Below are positions 37,401 to 45,520 of a DNA stretch of 64,000 bases, piece after piece (the first letter of the stretch is position 1; the number at the start of each line of letters is the position of its first letter). The position numbers and the translations under genes were made by a program. The stretch lies in contig JAEWPQ010000013.1 of the NCBI GenBank assembly GCA_023460575.1, positions 1 through 64,000 on the forward strand, read 5' to 3'. The notes under the pieces are model-generated. The model had not been told where the DNA came from. It saw only the letters and a list, made by a program, of their open reading frames with translations, and did not search any database. Origin of the DNA: Bacillota bacterium. Its GTDB lineage: Bacteria; Bacillota; Clostridia; Lachnospirales; Lachnospiraceae.

Positions 37401-37440
37401 ATCCTGAAAAAACCGGCCTATTCGTCGGTTTTTTCAGGAT
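37401..37440 (+). terminator. strong bidirectional terminator
   Basis: ATCCTGAAAAAACCG (37401-37415) pairs perfectly with CGGTTTTTTCAGGAT (37426-37440). Confidence 0.85.
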
Positions 37441-37529
37441 TAATCACGCTGGAAATGTAGAATCATTAATACAATTGTCCGAGCTGGCATATTTTATATT
37501 ATAGATGAAATTTATGAGGAGGAAAAGGA

Positions 37530-37736
37530 ATGAATAAAGAATATCTGATAAGATGGATAAAAGCTGCAGGAGTCAGAGCGATAAAAACAATGGCACAGAC
37601 CGCTATTGCCACAATAGGAACCACAGCGGTCATGTCAGAAGTTAACTGGGTTTTGGTAGCTTCTACAGCTGGATTAGCCGGGATCATGTCACTTCTTACG
37701 TCAATAGCCGGATTACCTGAATTAAAAGTTGAATAG
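37530..37736 (+). CDS. phage holin, r1t-like
   Basis: This 68-residue protein has two hydrophobic segments (about 21-35 and 40-62). The opening [20 protein letters not shown] and [17 protein letters not shown] match the r1t holin family, which forms pores that let endolysin reach the wall. GAGGAGGAAAAGG precedes the ATG. It lies on the chromosome side of the attachment site next to the prophage, with no endolysin beside it. It is therefore probably left over from another prophage that used the same tRNA site, or from a tandem element. Confidence 0.8.
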   Translation: MNKEYLIRWIKAAGVRAIKTMAQTAIATIGTTAVMSEVNWVLVASTAGLAGIMSLLTSIAGLPELKVE

Positions 37737-37753
37737 ATAAAAATAAGCATAAA

Positions 37754-37778
37754 AAAACCCCGTAAACACGAGGTTTTC
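37754..37778 (+). terminator. terminator of the holin gene
   Basis: AAAACCCCGT pairs with ACGAGGTTTT (one mismatch), closely followed by the tRNA fragment. Confidence 0.65.
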
Positions 37779-37783
37779 CAACA

Positions 37784-37824
37784 GCTTTCGGGGGGACTCG
37801 AACCCCCGACCCACGCATTACGAA
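37784..37824 (-). other. tRNA-Thr(CGT) 3' fragment: prophage attachment site
   Basis: Read on the minus strand, the sequence begins at the anticodon loop TTCGTAA (anticodon CGT, threonine ACG). It runs through the 3' anticodon stem TGCGT, the T-arm GGGGG-TTCGAGT-CCCCC and the acceptor strand CGAAAGC. The 5' half is absent: the bases just upstream (TTTTTTGA) do not pair with TGCGT. A 41-nt 3' tRNA piece beside an integrase gene is the classic displaced end of a tRNA-integrated phage. The full tRNA gene should be at the other prophage end, beyond this window. Confidence 0.8.
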
Positions 37825-37912
37825 TCAAAAAAATGGGGTTTTGCGCTGTTTGGTATTTTTAGGCAATGTCGATTTTCCCTAGGTTTTATAAGGGCTTTCG
37901 TTGTGTATCGTT

Positions 37913-37963
37913 TGTTAATCAAAAGTGTGGTTTTGCAACTTTGTTAGTCAAATGTTAGTCAAA
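37913..37963. repeat. integrase arm-type direct repeats
   Basis: Three copies of an 11-mer, TGTTA(A/G)TCAAA, occur at 37913-37923, 37942-37952 and 37953-37963. They lie between the tRNA core and the 3' end of the integrase gene. The last two are exactly 11 bp apart. This is the expected place for arm-binding sites of a tyrosine integrase. Confidence 0.6.
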
Positions 37964-37965
37964 AA

Positions 37966-39306
37966 TCATTCGATTTTCCGGACAGAATCGAGTAGGGCAG
38001 TCTGCATAATATTGGCAGCTTCGGTATTCTTGCTGCGGAAGAAATACGAATAAATATTAAGAGTTGTTGTTGGATCTTTATGTCCCAAGACACCGGCTAC
38101 CGATTGCGGATCAAGATTGTTTGATATTAGGATAGCTGCAGCGGTATGTCTTAGATCGTGCATGGTCGCCTTGTCCGGGATCTTCTGTGATTCGTCTTCG
38201 GCTACATTATCATTAAAAATACGAATTATTCTTTTGAACTCGTGATATGGACTTGATAGATTCATTTGTTTTCCATTTGATTGAGTAAAGATAAAATTAT
38301 TATCAAAATCTTTACCTTTATACCCTTGCCAGCTGTCACCCAGCTCCAGAGATTCTTTTTGTTGTTGAGCTTTTAGTTTCTTGGCTATTTCCATAACTAT
38401 AGGCGGCACGATGTTAGAACGGGAAGAATGGGTCTTCGTGTCCTTCTGGTATGTTTCTCCATTTACATAGGCAGTCGAATTCTCTATTAAAATTTCACAT
38501 TTCTCAAAATCAAGGTGTTTCCATGTAAGTGCTGCATTTTCACCGCGGCGATCACCTGTGAATAGGGCAATGTAAAAAAATACTCTCCATTTTAGTGGTA
38601 AGCGCCATTCCTGGGCGTATTCTGGAACATGATAAGACTTCCCAGTATCATCTTTTCTATCATGGGCTTTCCGTTTTATATGAATAGGATTATCCAGAGC
38701 CCACAGGAACCACTTTGTCTGCTCGATGGTAAAACAATTCACCTTATACTCTTTCTTGGCTTTACGTCCCTGTTTCTGCTTTCCAGAATAGATTATAGGA
38801 TTAATTGTTATATAGGCCTCTCCGACAGCAAAACTCATCATAGCACTGATAATGGCCAGATCCTTGGAAATGGTTCCTTCTGATAGTCCACCTTTTTTAC
38901 CATCCTGGCGTGCACCATCTTTTCGTAGTGATTCTGAGTAATCTTTTAACAACCGGGCATTCACATCTTTTATTTTGACATGCCCGATTCGTGGAAGAAT
39001 GCGAAGTTCTAATTTGCGCTTGTAATCATGATAGGTGGTCATTTCCAGAACAGGAGGAGCCATGTCTTTAAGATAGGGGACGGATAGATCCAGAAGAGTC
39101 ATGCGTTCACCCTTTACGTTCTTGCCGGCTTTAACGTCCCTTTCAAAGTCTACAACGAATTCATTTAGGGCTTTTTCTATCTGACGTTTTGTCATTCCTG
39201 GCTCTGGTGTATAGGTGTCTGTTTCTATTATTTGAGAACCATCAGAACGTCGGCCGTTGCTGACCGTAATCTGATATGAATCTCCACGTTTTCTTATGCT
39301 TGCCAT
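37966..39306 (-). CDS. int: prophage integrase, tyrosine recombinase
   Basis: This is 446 residues from ATG 39306 (GGAAAG upstream); the longer frame to 39450 has no ribosome site. The N-terminal arm-binding part is basic, the core-binding SAM-like domain covers about 75-180, and the catalytic domain spans about 215-440. The conserved catalytic residues are visible: Arg in TGDRRGENAALTW, HxxR in HDLRHTAA, His in VLGHKDPTTT, and the nucleophilic Tyr in NIYSYF. It catalyses integration at the adjacent tRNA-Thr fragment. It is transcribed toward the attachment site, as in many temperate phages of Firmicutes. Confidence 0.93.
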   Translation of the reverse strand: MASIRKRGDSYQITVSNGRRSDGSQIIETDTYTPEPGMTKRQIEKALNEFVVDFERDVKAGKNVKGERMTLLDLSVPYLKDMAPPVLEMTTYHDYKRKLELRILPRIGHVKIKDVNARLLKDYSESLRKDGARQDGKKGGLSEGTISKDLAIISAMMSFAVGEAYITINPIIYSGKQKQGRKAKKEYKVNCFTIEQTKWFLWALDNPIHIKRKAHDRKDDTGKSYHVPEYAQEWRLPLKWRVFFYIALFTGDRRGENAALTWKHLDFEKCEILIENSTAYVNGETYQKDTKTHSSRSNIVPPIVMEIAKKLKAQQQKESLELGDSWQGYKGKDFDNNFIFTQSNGKQMNLSSPYHEFKRIIRIFNDNVAEDESQKIPDKATMHDLRHTAAAILISNNLDPQSVAGVLGHKDPTTTLNIYSYFFRSKNTEAANIMQTALLDSVRKIE

Positions 39307-39473
39307 GATATCTTTCCTTTCTTTATGTAGCATTCGAACGTCTGTTTTAGGATTCACTTTTAGAAAGATACCATGTATAATATACTTGTTTGAGTGATCT
39401 GGTATCCATTGGTTATTGGGTTGCTTTATTGAAGACCGTTCAGGCTGCAACCAGAGCGGTTTTACTTATATAC

Positions 39474-40514
39474 TTAGGTAAATGGAAGACCTTCATCCAT
39501 AACGCCGTCAGGAATATCCATGAATTTATCCACGGTTCGCTCACTATAATTCCAAGCTTTTAAAATTCTATCATTATAAAACGTTGAGGGGCTTCCACAT
39601 TTGGGGCAAAATCTTGCATTAGATGGTAAATTTTGTCCGCATCGTTCCATTTCTTCAGAACTGGTTGAATCATAATAACGATTATCGCATCTATTTACAA
39701 GAAGCGTATTACAGATATGACAGTAATTACCTTCAATTTCTGTTTCTTCATTTTGGCATGTTGGACAAACTTTTAATTTGTTGTTCTCATATGTATCAAT
39801 TTTTGTATAAATCATTTTACCATCTCCCCATCTTAATCTCTTATCGCCGCATATTGGGCAATATTTAGCATTTTTAATTACTATGATAGCATTACAATTT
39901 CTGCAACCATATCTATAATAAAATTTATAAAAAATTCTATACAGTCTTGATTGAATACCGCTTTGCTTTATATATTGTATATCACGTTCTAAAAAATCTA
40001 ATCTGGTTTTTGCTGCAGGGTATGATAATCCAAAATATTTTGATAATACATTTTTGGATTTATCTTTTAACAATTCCACGAAAGTTGCAGGAGCAAGTAC
40101 ATTTCTAGTAAAAGTATTAGCTTCATTTTCCAGCACTTTATTTTCTTCTTTACTTAGGCCTCCTCGATATATTTCTGTATTTTCAAAGTCTACAAGATGG
40201 TTAAGATAAATATGACCAATTTCGTGAATCAAAGTAAATAGTATTCTCTTTTTTGGCTTATGGTCATTATAGGCAATTGTATAATTATTCCCATTAAAAA
40301 TAGTACGTGCATCTTTGCTTTTGACTGAGACTATTACATCATTAATTGTGCAGTTATATTCTTTAGCCATTTCCGAATAAGTAGCAAGCCCCCAATTATT
40401 AGACTTTATTATTGCAAATGGATCAACCGGGAATTGTGTGATATTAAATTCTTCAAGGAATTCACAAGAACGATCTATACAATAATCATATCGAGCATAA
40501 AATGGAATTTTCAT
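39474..40514 (-). CDS. ImmA/IrrE-type metallopeptidase with three C-terminal zinc ribbons
   Basis: This 346-residue protein has HEIGH at 97-101, with the third ligand in the ENEANTFTRNVLAP helix, the hallmark of ImmA/IrrE peptidases that cleave CI-like repressors. After about residue 200 come three Cys-rich pairs (CRNC/CPIC, CPTC/CHIC, CGQN/CPKC) that look like zinc ribbons. Known ImmA proteins are usually 130-250 residues without such a tail. The gene overlaps the repressor gene by 4 nt (ATGA) and is co-transcribed with it, so the repressor is the likely substrate. The ribbons may bind nucleic acid or a partner (inference). Confidence 0.85.
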   Translation of the reverse strand: MKIPFYARYDYCIDRSCEFLEEFNITQFPVDPFAIIKSNNWGLATYSEMAKEYNCTINDVIVSVKSKDARTIFNGNNYTIAYNDHKPKKRILFTLIHEIGHIYLNHLVDFENTEIYRGGLSKEENKVLENEANTFTRNVLAPATFVELLKDKSKNVLSKYFGLSYPAAKTRLDFLERDIQYIKQSGIQSRLYRIFYKFYYRYGCRNCNAIIVIKNAKYCPICGDKRLRWGDGKMIYTKIDTYENNKLKVCPTCQNEETEIEGNYCHICNTLLVNRCDNRYYDSTSSEEMERCGQNLPSNARFCPKCGSPSTFYNDRILKAWNYSERTVDKFMDIPDGVMDEGLPFT

Positions 40515-40846
40515 TTTTCCTTAGCTTCATCTGCTTTCTTTGACAATGATTTTATCATATCGATAGCTAATTTTCGATTCTCTTCAGGTAAATCTAATAA
40601 ATCTCTTGCCACGGCACGTATATTTTTCGGCAATTCATTGTCTGACATGGTTTCTGTGCCTAATAAATAATCGGTTGATACATTAAAAAACATAGCTATC
40701 TTTGTTATCACTTCTAGTGAAGGATTCTTTTTATCATTCTCATACATAGAAATCATGGCATCTGTCACGCCTAATTCTCCGGCCAATTCTTTTTGTGAAA
40801 TATTCTTACCTTCTCTTAATTTTTTAATTTTATCGCCTATTTTCAT
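40511..40846 (-). CDS. CI-like phage repressor, XRE family
   Basis: This is 111 residues from ATG 40846 (AAAGGAGATCTG upstream); the longer frame to 40921 runs through a promoter and is rejected. Residues 5-60 form an XRE helix-turn-helix (ISQKELAGELGVTDAMISMYENDKKNPSLE). The short C-terminal part is acidic and helical and lacks a LexA-type peptidase, which fits cleavage in trans by the overlapping ImmA-like gene. It should bind the 15-bp operators in 40891-41262. Confidence 0.9.
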   Translation of the reverse strand: MKIGDKIKKLREGKNISQKELAGELGVTDAMISMYENDKKNPSLEVITKIAMFFNVSTDYLLGTETMSDNELPKNIRAVARDLLDLPEENRKLAIDMIKSLSKKADEAKEK

Positions 40847-40884
40847 TACAGATCTCCTTTGAAAAATAAATTTAAGAAAGGGTA

Positions 40885-40913
40885 TTGACATTAACCGATA
40901 GTTAGTGTATGAT
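40885..40913 (+). promoter_or_regulatory. rightward lysogeny/early promoter (PR-like)
   Basis: TTGACA (40885-40890), a 17-nt spacer and TATGAT (40908-40913). It points to the Cro-like gene at 41038. One operator fills the spacer and another covers the start point. Confidence 0.75.
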
Positions 40914-40980
40914 TTAATCAACGGTTAAGACATTACCTGCTACTTGCTTTTAATATATTACATTTATCTCTGACAGGTTA

Positions 40981-41009
40981 ATTATAATATAACCGTTGGT
41001 TAATGTCAA
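40981..41009 (-). promoter_or_regulatory. leftward repressor promoter (PRM-like)
   Basis: On the minus strand TTGACA (41009-41004), a 17-nt spacer and TATAAT (40986-40981), a consensus promoter. An operator lies in its spacer. It faces the rightward promoter, so the two 5' transcripts overlap between about 40920 and 40974. Confidence 0.75.
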
Positions 41010-41037
41010 CCTTAAATTAAGAAAAGGAGGTGTTTTA

Positions 41038-41232
41038 ATGAATTGGTTAGAATTTGGGCAAAAAATCAAGACGGCAAGATTAGAAAAAGGACTTACTCAG
41101 CAAGATATGGCTAAAATTGTAGAGGTAACACCTGAGTCAATTAGCTATTATGAAGCAGGGAAAAAGCATCCGTCGTTTGATAAAATTAAAGTTATTTGTA
41201 GAATACTTAGCTTAAACGTAGATGATTTATAA
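41038..41232 (+). CDS. Cro-like XRE regulator
   Basis: This is 64 residues from ATG 41038, with AAAAGGAGGTG upstream. It consists almost entirely of an XRE helix-turn-helix (LTQQDMAKIVEVTPESISYYEAGKK). It is the first gene of the rightward operon, divergent from the repressor, the usual place for Cro. Confidence 0.88.
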   Translation: MNWLEFGQKIKTARLEKGLTQQDMAKIVEVTPESISYYEAGKKHPSFDKIKVICRILSLNVDDL

Positions 41233-41445
41233 TTTTTTACCCCGAACTTAACCGATGATTAATATGGAGTAAACCCATATGAACGAATACTATTTACAGC
41301 TGAATAGGCAGTTAAATACTTACGAGTAATGGTCTCGGCGTTTGGATTACAGTTTTTAGATGGAAGAAGAGGAGGAGGATAATTATACAATATCTGTATT
41401 ACTTAACTATGGAAATATAAATTTTCAGGAAAAGAAGGGGCAGTT
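41233..41445 (+). other. short gap with an operator and two tiny frames
   Basis: After the fourth operator, a 16-codon frame (MNEYYLQLNRQLNTYE, ATG at 41281) follows GGAG. A 29-codon acidic frame at 41360-41449 overlaps the next gene's start by 4 nt (ATGA) but has no ribosome site. Either may be a leader peptide; neither can be proved. Confidence 0.3.
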
Positions 41446-42594
41446 ATGAATTTAGACAATAAAGAGATTTTAATGGAATGTGTTAAAAATGGTAGCCGAG
41501 TTCAAGAACCATTAATTGGCATTAAAGGATTTCTTAATTCTGCAAAAATGGGTTTATATGCTCCCATTTGCTGCAACAGAATTGAGGCAGCAGGGCTTAT
41601 AGATGGTATCCACGTTTTTAAAGACAGTAGATCCAATAAAAATATAATCTTAGATGCCATTGGATTTAAAAAGTGCCAGGAGATAATTGAGGGATACATA
41701 GAACCAGACCAGTACAAAGAGGAGTTGAACTATTTTCAGCATTTAAGCGATTATGTCAAATGTCTTAATAATGAGCTTTATATTGTGCGAAATTGCAGCA
41801 AGAAAAAGTTGCGTGAGTTGTATCAGGAAGCACAGGGATTAAAAGGAGAAAAGGGCTTTGATATTGAACCCGAGTTATTTGTGGCTGAGCTAAAGTCCAG
41901 AAGGAAGTTGCTAAATAAACTGCAGATATTTAAGCGTTTACTGCTAACATTCTGTTTAATAACTCAGTTTCAGGTGAAGTTTAAAGATTTGCCGGTACTT
42001 GTAAAAATGGCATGGAGGCTTTCAGGAAATGATGAACCACAATATGATGGCGGTACTTACTACATGGCTCTCATGCGTTTTCAGGTGAATCACCCCAAAT
42101 ACAAAAAACCAGAGCGATTAAATCGTGATGATTTAAAAAAGTATATATATCTAGGAGTCAAAGCTTACGGCAAGGAATATTTTATGAATAACCATCGCTC
42201 TAAGATCCATTCCTGTGAGGAAATTGAATGGATTTACAAAGGTACTCATGAAATCATGAAAGCGATTGGACTTCTTACACCTACTGACTTCTTGCATCTA
42301 TTCCCAGTTACTAAAGACTTTAAAGGGGGTAGGTTTGGCTCTAAAGATTATTTCTGGACTATTGAAAAGATAAATGAAATGTCGAAAGATAAACCAATAG
42401 GGACAGAGCAGGATGTTGCAAATGTCTTATGGGACTATGTGAATAAGGATACAGAATTTTTTTTCCTTAATTGGCATGGTAGTCTCGTGGATCTTAGAGA
42501 TTTCTGCATAAAAGAAGAACCACTTATAAATTATTATGACCGACAGAAGAAGGCAAAAGGAAAATCAGAAAAGGAGAATGTTGTCTATGAATGA
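41446..42594 (+). CDS. phage protein of unknown function (382 aa)
   Basis: AAGGGG precedes the ATG. The protein is soluble and mixed alpha/beta, with a basic middle region and a Lys-rich C-terminus. I do not recognise a domain. It lies in the early region between Cro and the antirepressor, overlapping the latter by 8 nt. Confidence 0.7.
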   Translation: MNLDNKEILMECVKNGSRVQEPLIGIKGFLNSAKMGLYAPICCNRIEAAGLIDGIHVFKDSRSNKNIILDAIGFKKCQEIIEGYIEPDQYKEELNYFQHLSDYVKCLNNELYIVRNCSKKKLRELYQEAQGLKGEKGFDIEPELFVAELKSRRKLLNKLQIFKRLLLTFCLITQFQVKFKDLPVLVKMAWRLSGNDEPQYDGGTYYMALMRFQVNHPKYKKPERLNRDDLKKYIYLGVKAYGKEYFMNNHRSKIHSCEEIEWIYKGTHEIMKAIGLLTPTDFLHLFPVTKDFKGGRFGSKDYFWTIEKINEMSKDKPIGTEQDVANVLWDYVNKDTEFFFLNWHGSLVDLRDFCIKEEPLINYYDRQKKAKGKSEKENVVYE

Positions 42595-43414
42595 TGTTGT
42601 GGTAAAAGAAGTTGAATTTTTCGGTACAGAGTTGCTGGCCGTAAAAAATGTGGAAACAGGCGTGATTTATGCTGGAATTAATGCGATTTTAAAGGATATG
42701 GGTTTTGATGAAAGGCAGACAGAGTACCGCAGAAACAAATGGCTTTCTGATAAATCACTTTCTAAAGGGGTACAAAAATTTTCGTACCCATCGGAAAACA
42801 GAGGATTACAGGAATCTTATTGTATTAACATTAAAAAACTTCCTCTCGCATTGGCGAAGTTAGAAATTACTCCTAAGATGGAGAAAGAAATGCCGGAGCT
42901 GTCTGAAAAGCTTGAGGTGTACCAAGATGCCTGTGCAGATGTACTGGCAGCCGCGTTTCTTCCAGACAATGAACGATCATTTGAGGATATCATGATTGCA
43001 CAGCTGCAGGAACAGAAAAAAATCAAGGAAAATGTAAATAGGATTGACAGAAAAACAGACCTTATAAACACTGACCTACAGGAGTTTAAGAAGGATATGC
43101 CGCTTCTAGGCTTGGAGTGCCAAAAAATAACCAGAGCCAAGAACTATAAGGTAGTCCCATTGATGGGAGGGAAGAAAGCACCAGCGTATAAAGATCGTGG
43201 GCTTCGCAGTCGAGTTTACCGTGATATGGAAAGTCAATTGAACCGGGAATTTGGAGTAGATACATATAAAGCAATAAAGCGCGGTCAATGCAATCTGGCT
43301 TTAAAAGTTATCCAGGAATATGAGCTTCCAATGGCATTATTTGAGGAAATCAGAGATGTAAATGCCCAAAGAAATTTAGACTTCAATGATAAGGGGGAAG
43401 ATGTGGGAGAATGA
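42587..43414 (+). CDS. phage antirepressor (P22_AR N-terminal plus ORF6C-like C-terminal domain)
   Basis: This is 275 residues from ATG 42587 (GGAG 10 nt upstream). Residues 1-125 resemble the P22 antirepressor N-terminal domain (VYAGINAILKDMGFDERQ, LPLALAKLEITPKM). After a coiled-coil-like linker (about 140-180), residues 185-270 (KNYKVVPLMGG, YRDMESQLNREFGV, AIKRGQ) fit the ORF6C domain. Such proteins inactivate phage repressors and promote induction. The longer frame starting at 42536 lies within the previous gene. Confidence 0.85.
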   Translation: MNDVVVKEVEFFGTELLAVKNVETGVIYAGINAILKDMGFDERQTEYRRNKWLSDKSLSKGVQKFSYPSENRGLQESYCINIKKLPLALAKLEITPKMEKEMPELSEKLEVYQDACADVLAAAFLPDNERSFEDIMIAQLQEQKKIKENVNRIDRKTDLINTDLQEFKKDMPLLGLECQKITRAKNYKVVPLMGGKKAPAYKDRGLRSRVYRDMESQLNREFGVDTYKAIKRGQCNLALKVIQEYELPMALFEEIRDVNAQRNLDFNDKGEDVGE

Positions 43415-43677
43415 CAGATAAGGCAGTAATGAAAACAGTTTTAGGTGTACCAAGAATGAGAACAGTACAGCAATGCGCGGCCTATTTTAAAGTGCAGGAT
43501 CCGGAGTGCTGCATCGGCGAGTGGTGTATCAGGCAACTGGTAAACCAGGGTAAGATTCCGGTATGTCATTCTGGACGCAGAATATTGATTAATCTTGATG
43601 TGTTAATTGAATATTTCTCAGGAAGTTTGGAAAATCAGGAAAATGAAGAAAGTGAACTTATTACCCGGACACATTAA
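43411..43677 (+). CDS. xis: excisionase-like DNA-binding protein
   Basis: This 88-residue protein fits a winged helix-turn-helix of the excisionase/MerR type: VQQCAAYFKVQDPECCIGEWCIRQLVNQGKI, then the HSGRRILINLDVLIEYF wing. It overlaps the antirepressor by 4 nt. The excision role is inferred from the fold and phage context. Confidence 0.7.
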   Translation: MTDKAVMKTVLGVPRMRTVQQCAAYFKVQDPECCIGEWCIRQLVNQGKIPVCHSGRRILINLDVLIEYFSGSLENQENEESELITRTH

Positions 43678-43681
43678 AAAC

Positions 43682-43776
43682 GGTCCCACAGGGAGCTGCA
43701 ACTCTCAGTAGGACCAAAGCATAGCCAGAAATGCGCTACACAAAACAATCTTGTAAATAGAATAGCACATTTCTGG
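43682..43776. promoter_or_regulatory. two adjacent RNA hairpins
   Basis: GGTCCCACAGGGAG (43682-43695) pairs with CTCTCAGTAGGACC (43701-43714) with three mismatches. CCAGAAATGCGCTA (43725-43738) pairs with TAGCACATTTCTGG (43763-43776) with one mismatch. On the minus strand the first is followed by GTTTTT. They may form a terminator or processing site between the excisionase and the next gene. Confidence 0.5.
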
Positions 43777-43800
43777 CGGAAAATCAAAGGAGATTTTAAA

Positions 43801-43992
43801 ATGTATAAAAAAGTCAGAGAATTATTAGTAGAATTTTATAAGAAACTTGAATCACTGGATATCGATGATTTATTAAGGGTTAAAGTTGAAATTTTACCTA
43901 GAGAAATGGAAGAAATGAAATTACCTTTAGTTGGTAAAAATATTATGCTTTCAATAGTTGATCTTGCTATTGAAGAAAAAAATGCAAAATAA
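43801..43992 (+). CDS. small phage protein, unknown
   Basis: This is 63 residues with CAAAGGAGA upstream. It is amphipathic and acidic/basic (VRELLVEFYKKLESLDIDDLL). No family is recognised. Confidence 0.6.
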   Translation: MYKKVRELLVEFYKKLESLDIDDLLRVKVEILPREMEEMKLPLVGKNIMLSIVDLAIEEKNAK

Positions 43993-44072
43993 TGATATAA
44001 ATTCAAATAAAATAAAATCTTAATTAGAGTATCATCAAGGCAACGTAAATGAAAAGTATAGGAGGTGATACA

Positions 44073-44975
44073 TTGACAGAGGGGAAAGGTTGGGTCAAAA
44101 TTCACCGAGAATTGTTAGATAAGCCTATATGGATCCTGTCATCATCTGAGCAAAAGGTCATTCTTCTTACGCTTTTGTTAATGGCGAATCATAAAGTAAA
44201 TAAATGGGAATGGAATGGCCAGCAATGCGATTGTGAGCCGGGGCAGTTTGTCACCAGTCTTGAAAAAATAGCTGAAAAATCAGGGAAAGATATTAGCATA
44301 CAGAATGTCAGAACTGCCATTAAAAGATTTGAAAAATATGATTTTTTAACAAACGAATCAACAAAGACGGGGAGACTAATAACCATTGTAAATTGGGAAC
44401 TTTATCAGGTTAATAACGAGGAAGATAACAAAGATACTGACAAAGACCTAACAAACGGCCAACAAAGGGCTAACAAAGACCTAACAACTAACAAGAATGA
44501 TAAGAATGTAAAGAATGAAAAGAATGAGAAGAATAAAAAAGATAATATAAATGCTTCTCCTCGGCAAAGCCGAGAGGCAACTATCTTCTCGGAAGACAGC
44601 TTTGAAATGAATTGCGTTAATTCCGTGGTCCAGTCAGTACTGGAGCAATTCCAAGGTGCAAAAATTCCAAACACTGTCAAAGAAAAAAGCAGATGGTGCG
44701 AATACGTCGAAAAAATGAAACGGCTTGACCATAGAACCGAAGCTGAGATACAAGAGGCATTAGATTTTGCTATTTCAGACCAATTCTGGAAATCTAATAT
44801 CCGTAGTACAAAAAAGTTGAGGGAAAAATTTGATACATTGATAATACAGGCCAGAAAAAAGAAAGAAGTTAGCAATTATAAATCTGCCTATGGGCAAGCA
44901 AAAGATCCATTGCAGAAACAGCAGGAAAGCAGGGATATGTTGCGTGCATGGGCCATGGAAGGTGATGAAGAATGA
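44073..44975 (+). CDS. phage replication initiator / replisome organizer-like protein
   Basis: This is 300 residues from TTG 44073, chosen because GGAGGTG lies 7 nt upstream; the ATG at 44049 is before that site. The N-terminus (GWVKIHRELLDKPIW, then a winged helix) is typical of phage replisome organizers. A Lys/Asn/Asp-rich linker (about 125-165) separates it from a C-terminal helical part (about 180-290) with EIQEALDFAISDQFWKSNI, DnaD-like. It should bind the phage origin and recruit the helicase loader encoded next, which overlaps by 4 nt. Confidence 0.8.
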   Translation: MTEGKGWVKIHRELLDKPIWILSSSEQKVILLTLLLMANHKVNKWEWNGQQCDCEPGQFVTSLEKIAEKSGKDISIQNVRTAIKRFEKYDFLTNESTKTGRLITIVNWELYQVNNEEDNKDTDKDLTNGQQRANKDLTTNKNDKNVKNEKNEKNKKDNINASPRQSREATIFSEDSFEMNCVNSVVQSVLEQFQGAKIPNTVKEKSRWCEYVEKMKRLDHRTEAEIQEALDFAISDQFWKSNIRSTKKLREKFDTLIIQARKKKEVSNYKSAYGQAKDPLQKQQESRDMLRAWAMEGDEE

Positions 44976-45520
44976 CAAAAAAAGAATTTGCAGTATTTGT
45001 TGATATGACAAAGGCAGCGTTTCCGAGAGATAATTTGCTCGCAATGCCTGAACAGGTAACATTATGGTATGAGTTGCTTGGAGATCTTTCGCCTCAGTCA
45101 GCGGTAATGGCATTAAAGAAATATATGTTAACAAATAAATTTCCTCCAACGGTAGCGGATATAAGGGGATTGGCAACTGATTTGGTAGCTGAACATATTC
45201 CAGATGCAGACGAAGCCTGGAGCGAAGTTACAAAGGCTATTAGGAGGTACGGATATCCAAGGGAACGCGAAGCCCTTGACAGTATGTCAGAAACCGTCAG
45301 AAAGACCGTGGAGCGGATTGGATTCCAGAATATATGTCAATCACCGTATGACCAGTTAAACACGTTAAGAGCGCAATTCAGAGGGTTCTATGAGGCAGAA
45401 TATCGGCGGTCCGTGGAAGTACATAAGATGCCAGATAGCATGAGACTTGAACAAGCAAAAATGCAACAGGCGGCGTTACCGATGAAGGAGGGCGCAGATG
45501 GACGAAGCGAAAGCACGTGA
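44972..45520 (+). CDS. helicase loader/inhibitor-like protein (G39P-type)
   Basis: This is 182 residues. The N-terminal helical part (MTKKEFAVFVDMTKAAFPRDNLL, LWYELLGDLSPQSAVMALKKYM, KFPPTVADIRG) matches the G39P-type loaders that deliver DnaB-like helicase to phage origins. The C-terminus is helical and Gln/Arg-rich. It overlaps both neighbours and follows the initiator gene, the standard order. Confidence 0.82.
   Translation: MTKKEFAVFVDMTKAAFPRDNLLAMPEQVTLWYELLGDLSPQSAVMALKKYMLTNKFPPTVADIRGLATDLVAEHIPDADEAWSEVTKAIRRYGYPREREALDSMSETVRKTVERIGFQNICQSPYDQLNTLRAQFRGFYEAEYRRSVEVHKMPDSMRLEQAKMQQAALPMKEGADGRSEST

Larger units (their letters stand above)
40891..41262. repeat. four 15-bp operator copies
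   Basis: The consensus is TTAACCG(A/T)T(G/A)(G/A)TTAA, an imperfect palindrome. The copies are at 40891-40905, 40914-40928 (inverted), 40989-41003 and 41248-41262. Three cover the two promoters; the fourth lies just after the Cro-like gene. They are probably shared by the CI-like and Cro-like proteins. Confidence 0.75.

Noticed and set aside
44405..44875. Minus-strand 156-residue frame rich in Ser/Phe/Leu
   Set aside because: It is antisense to the replication initiator gene, whose Lys/Asn-rich linker creates the frame. No start signal.
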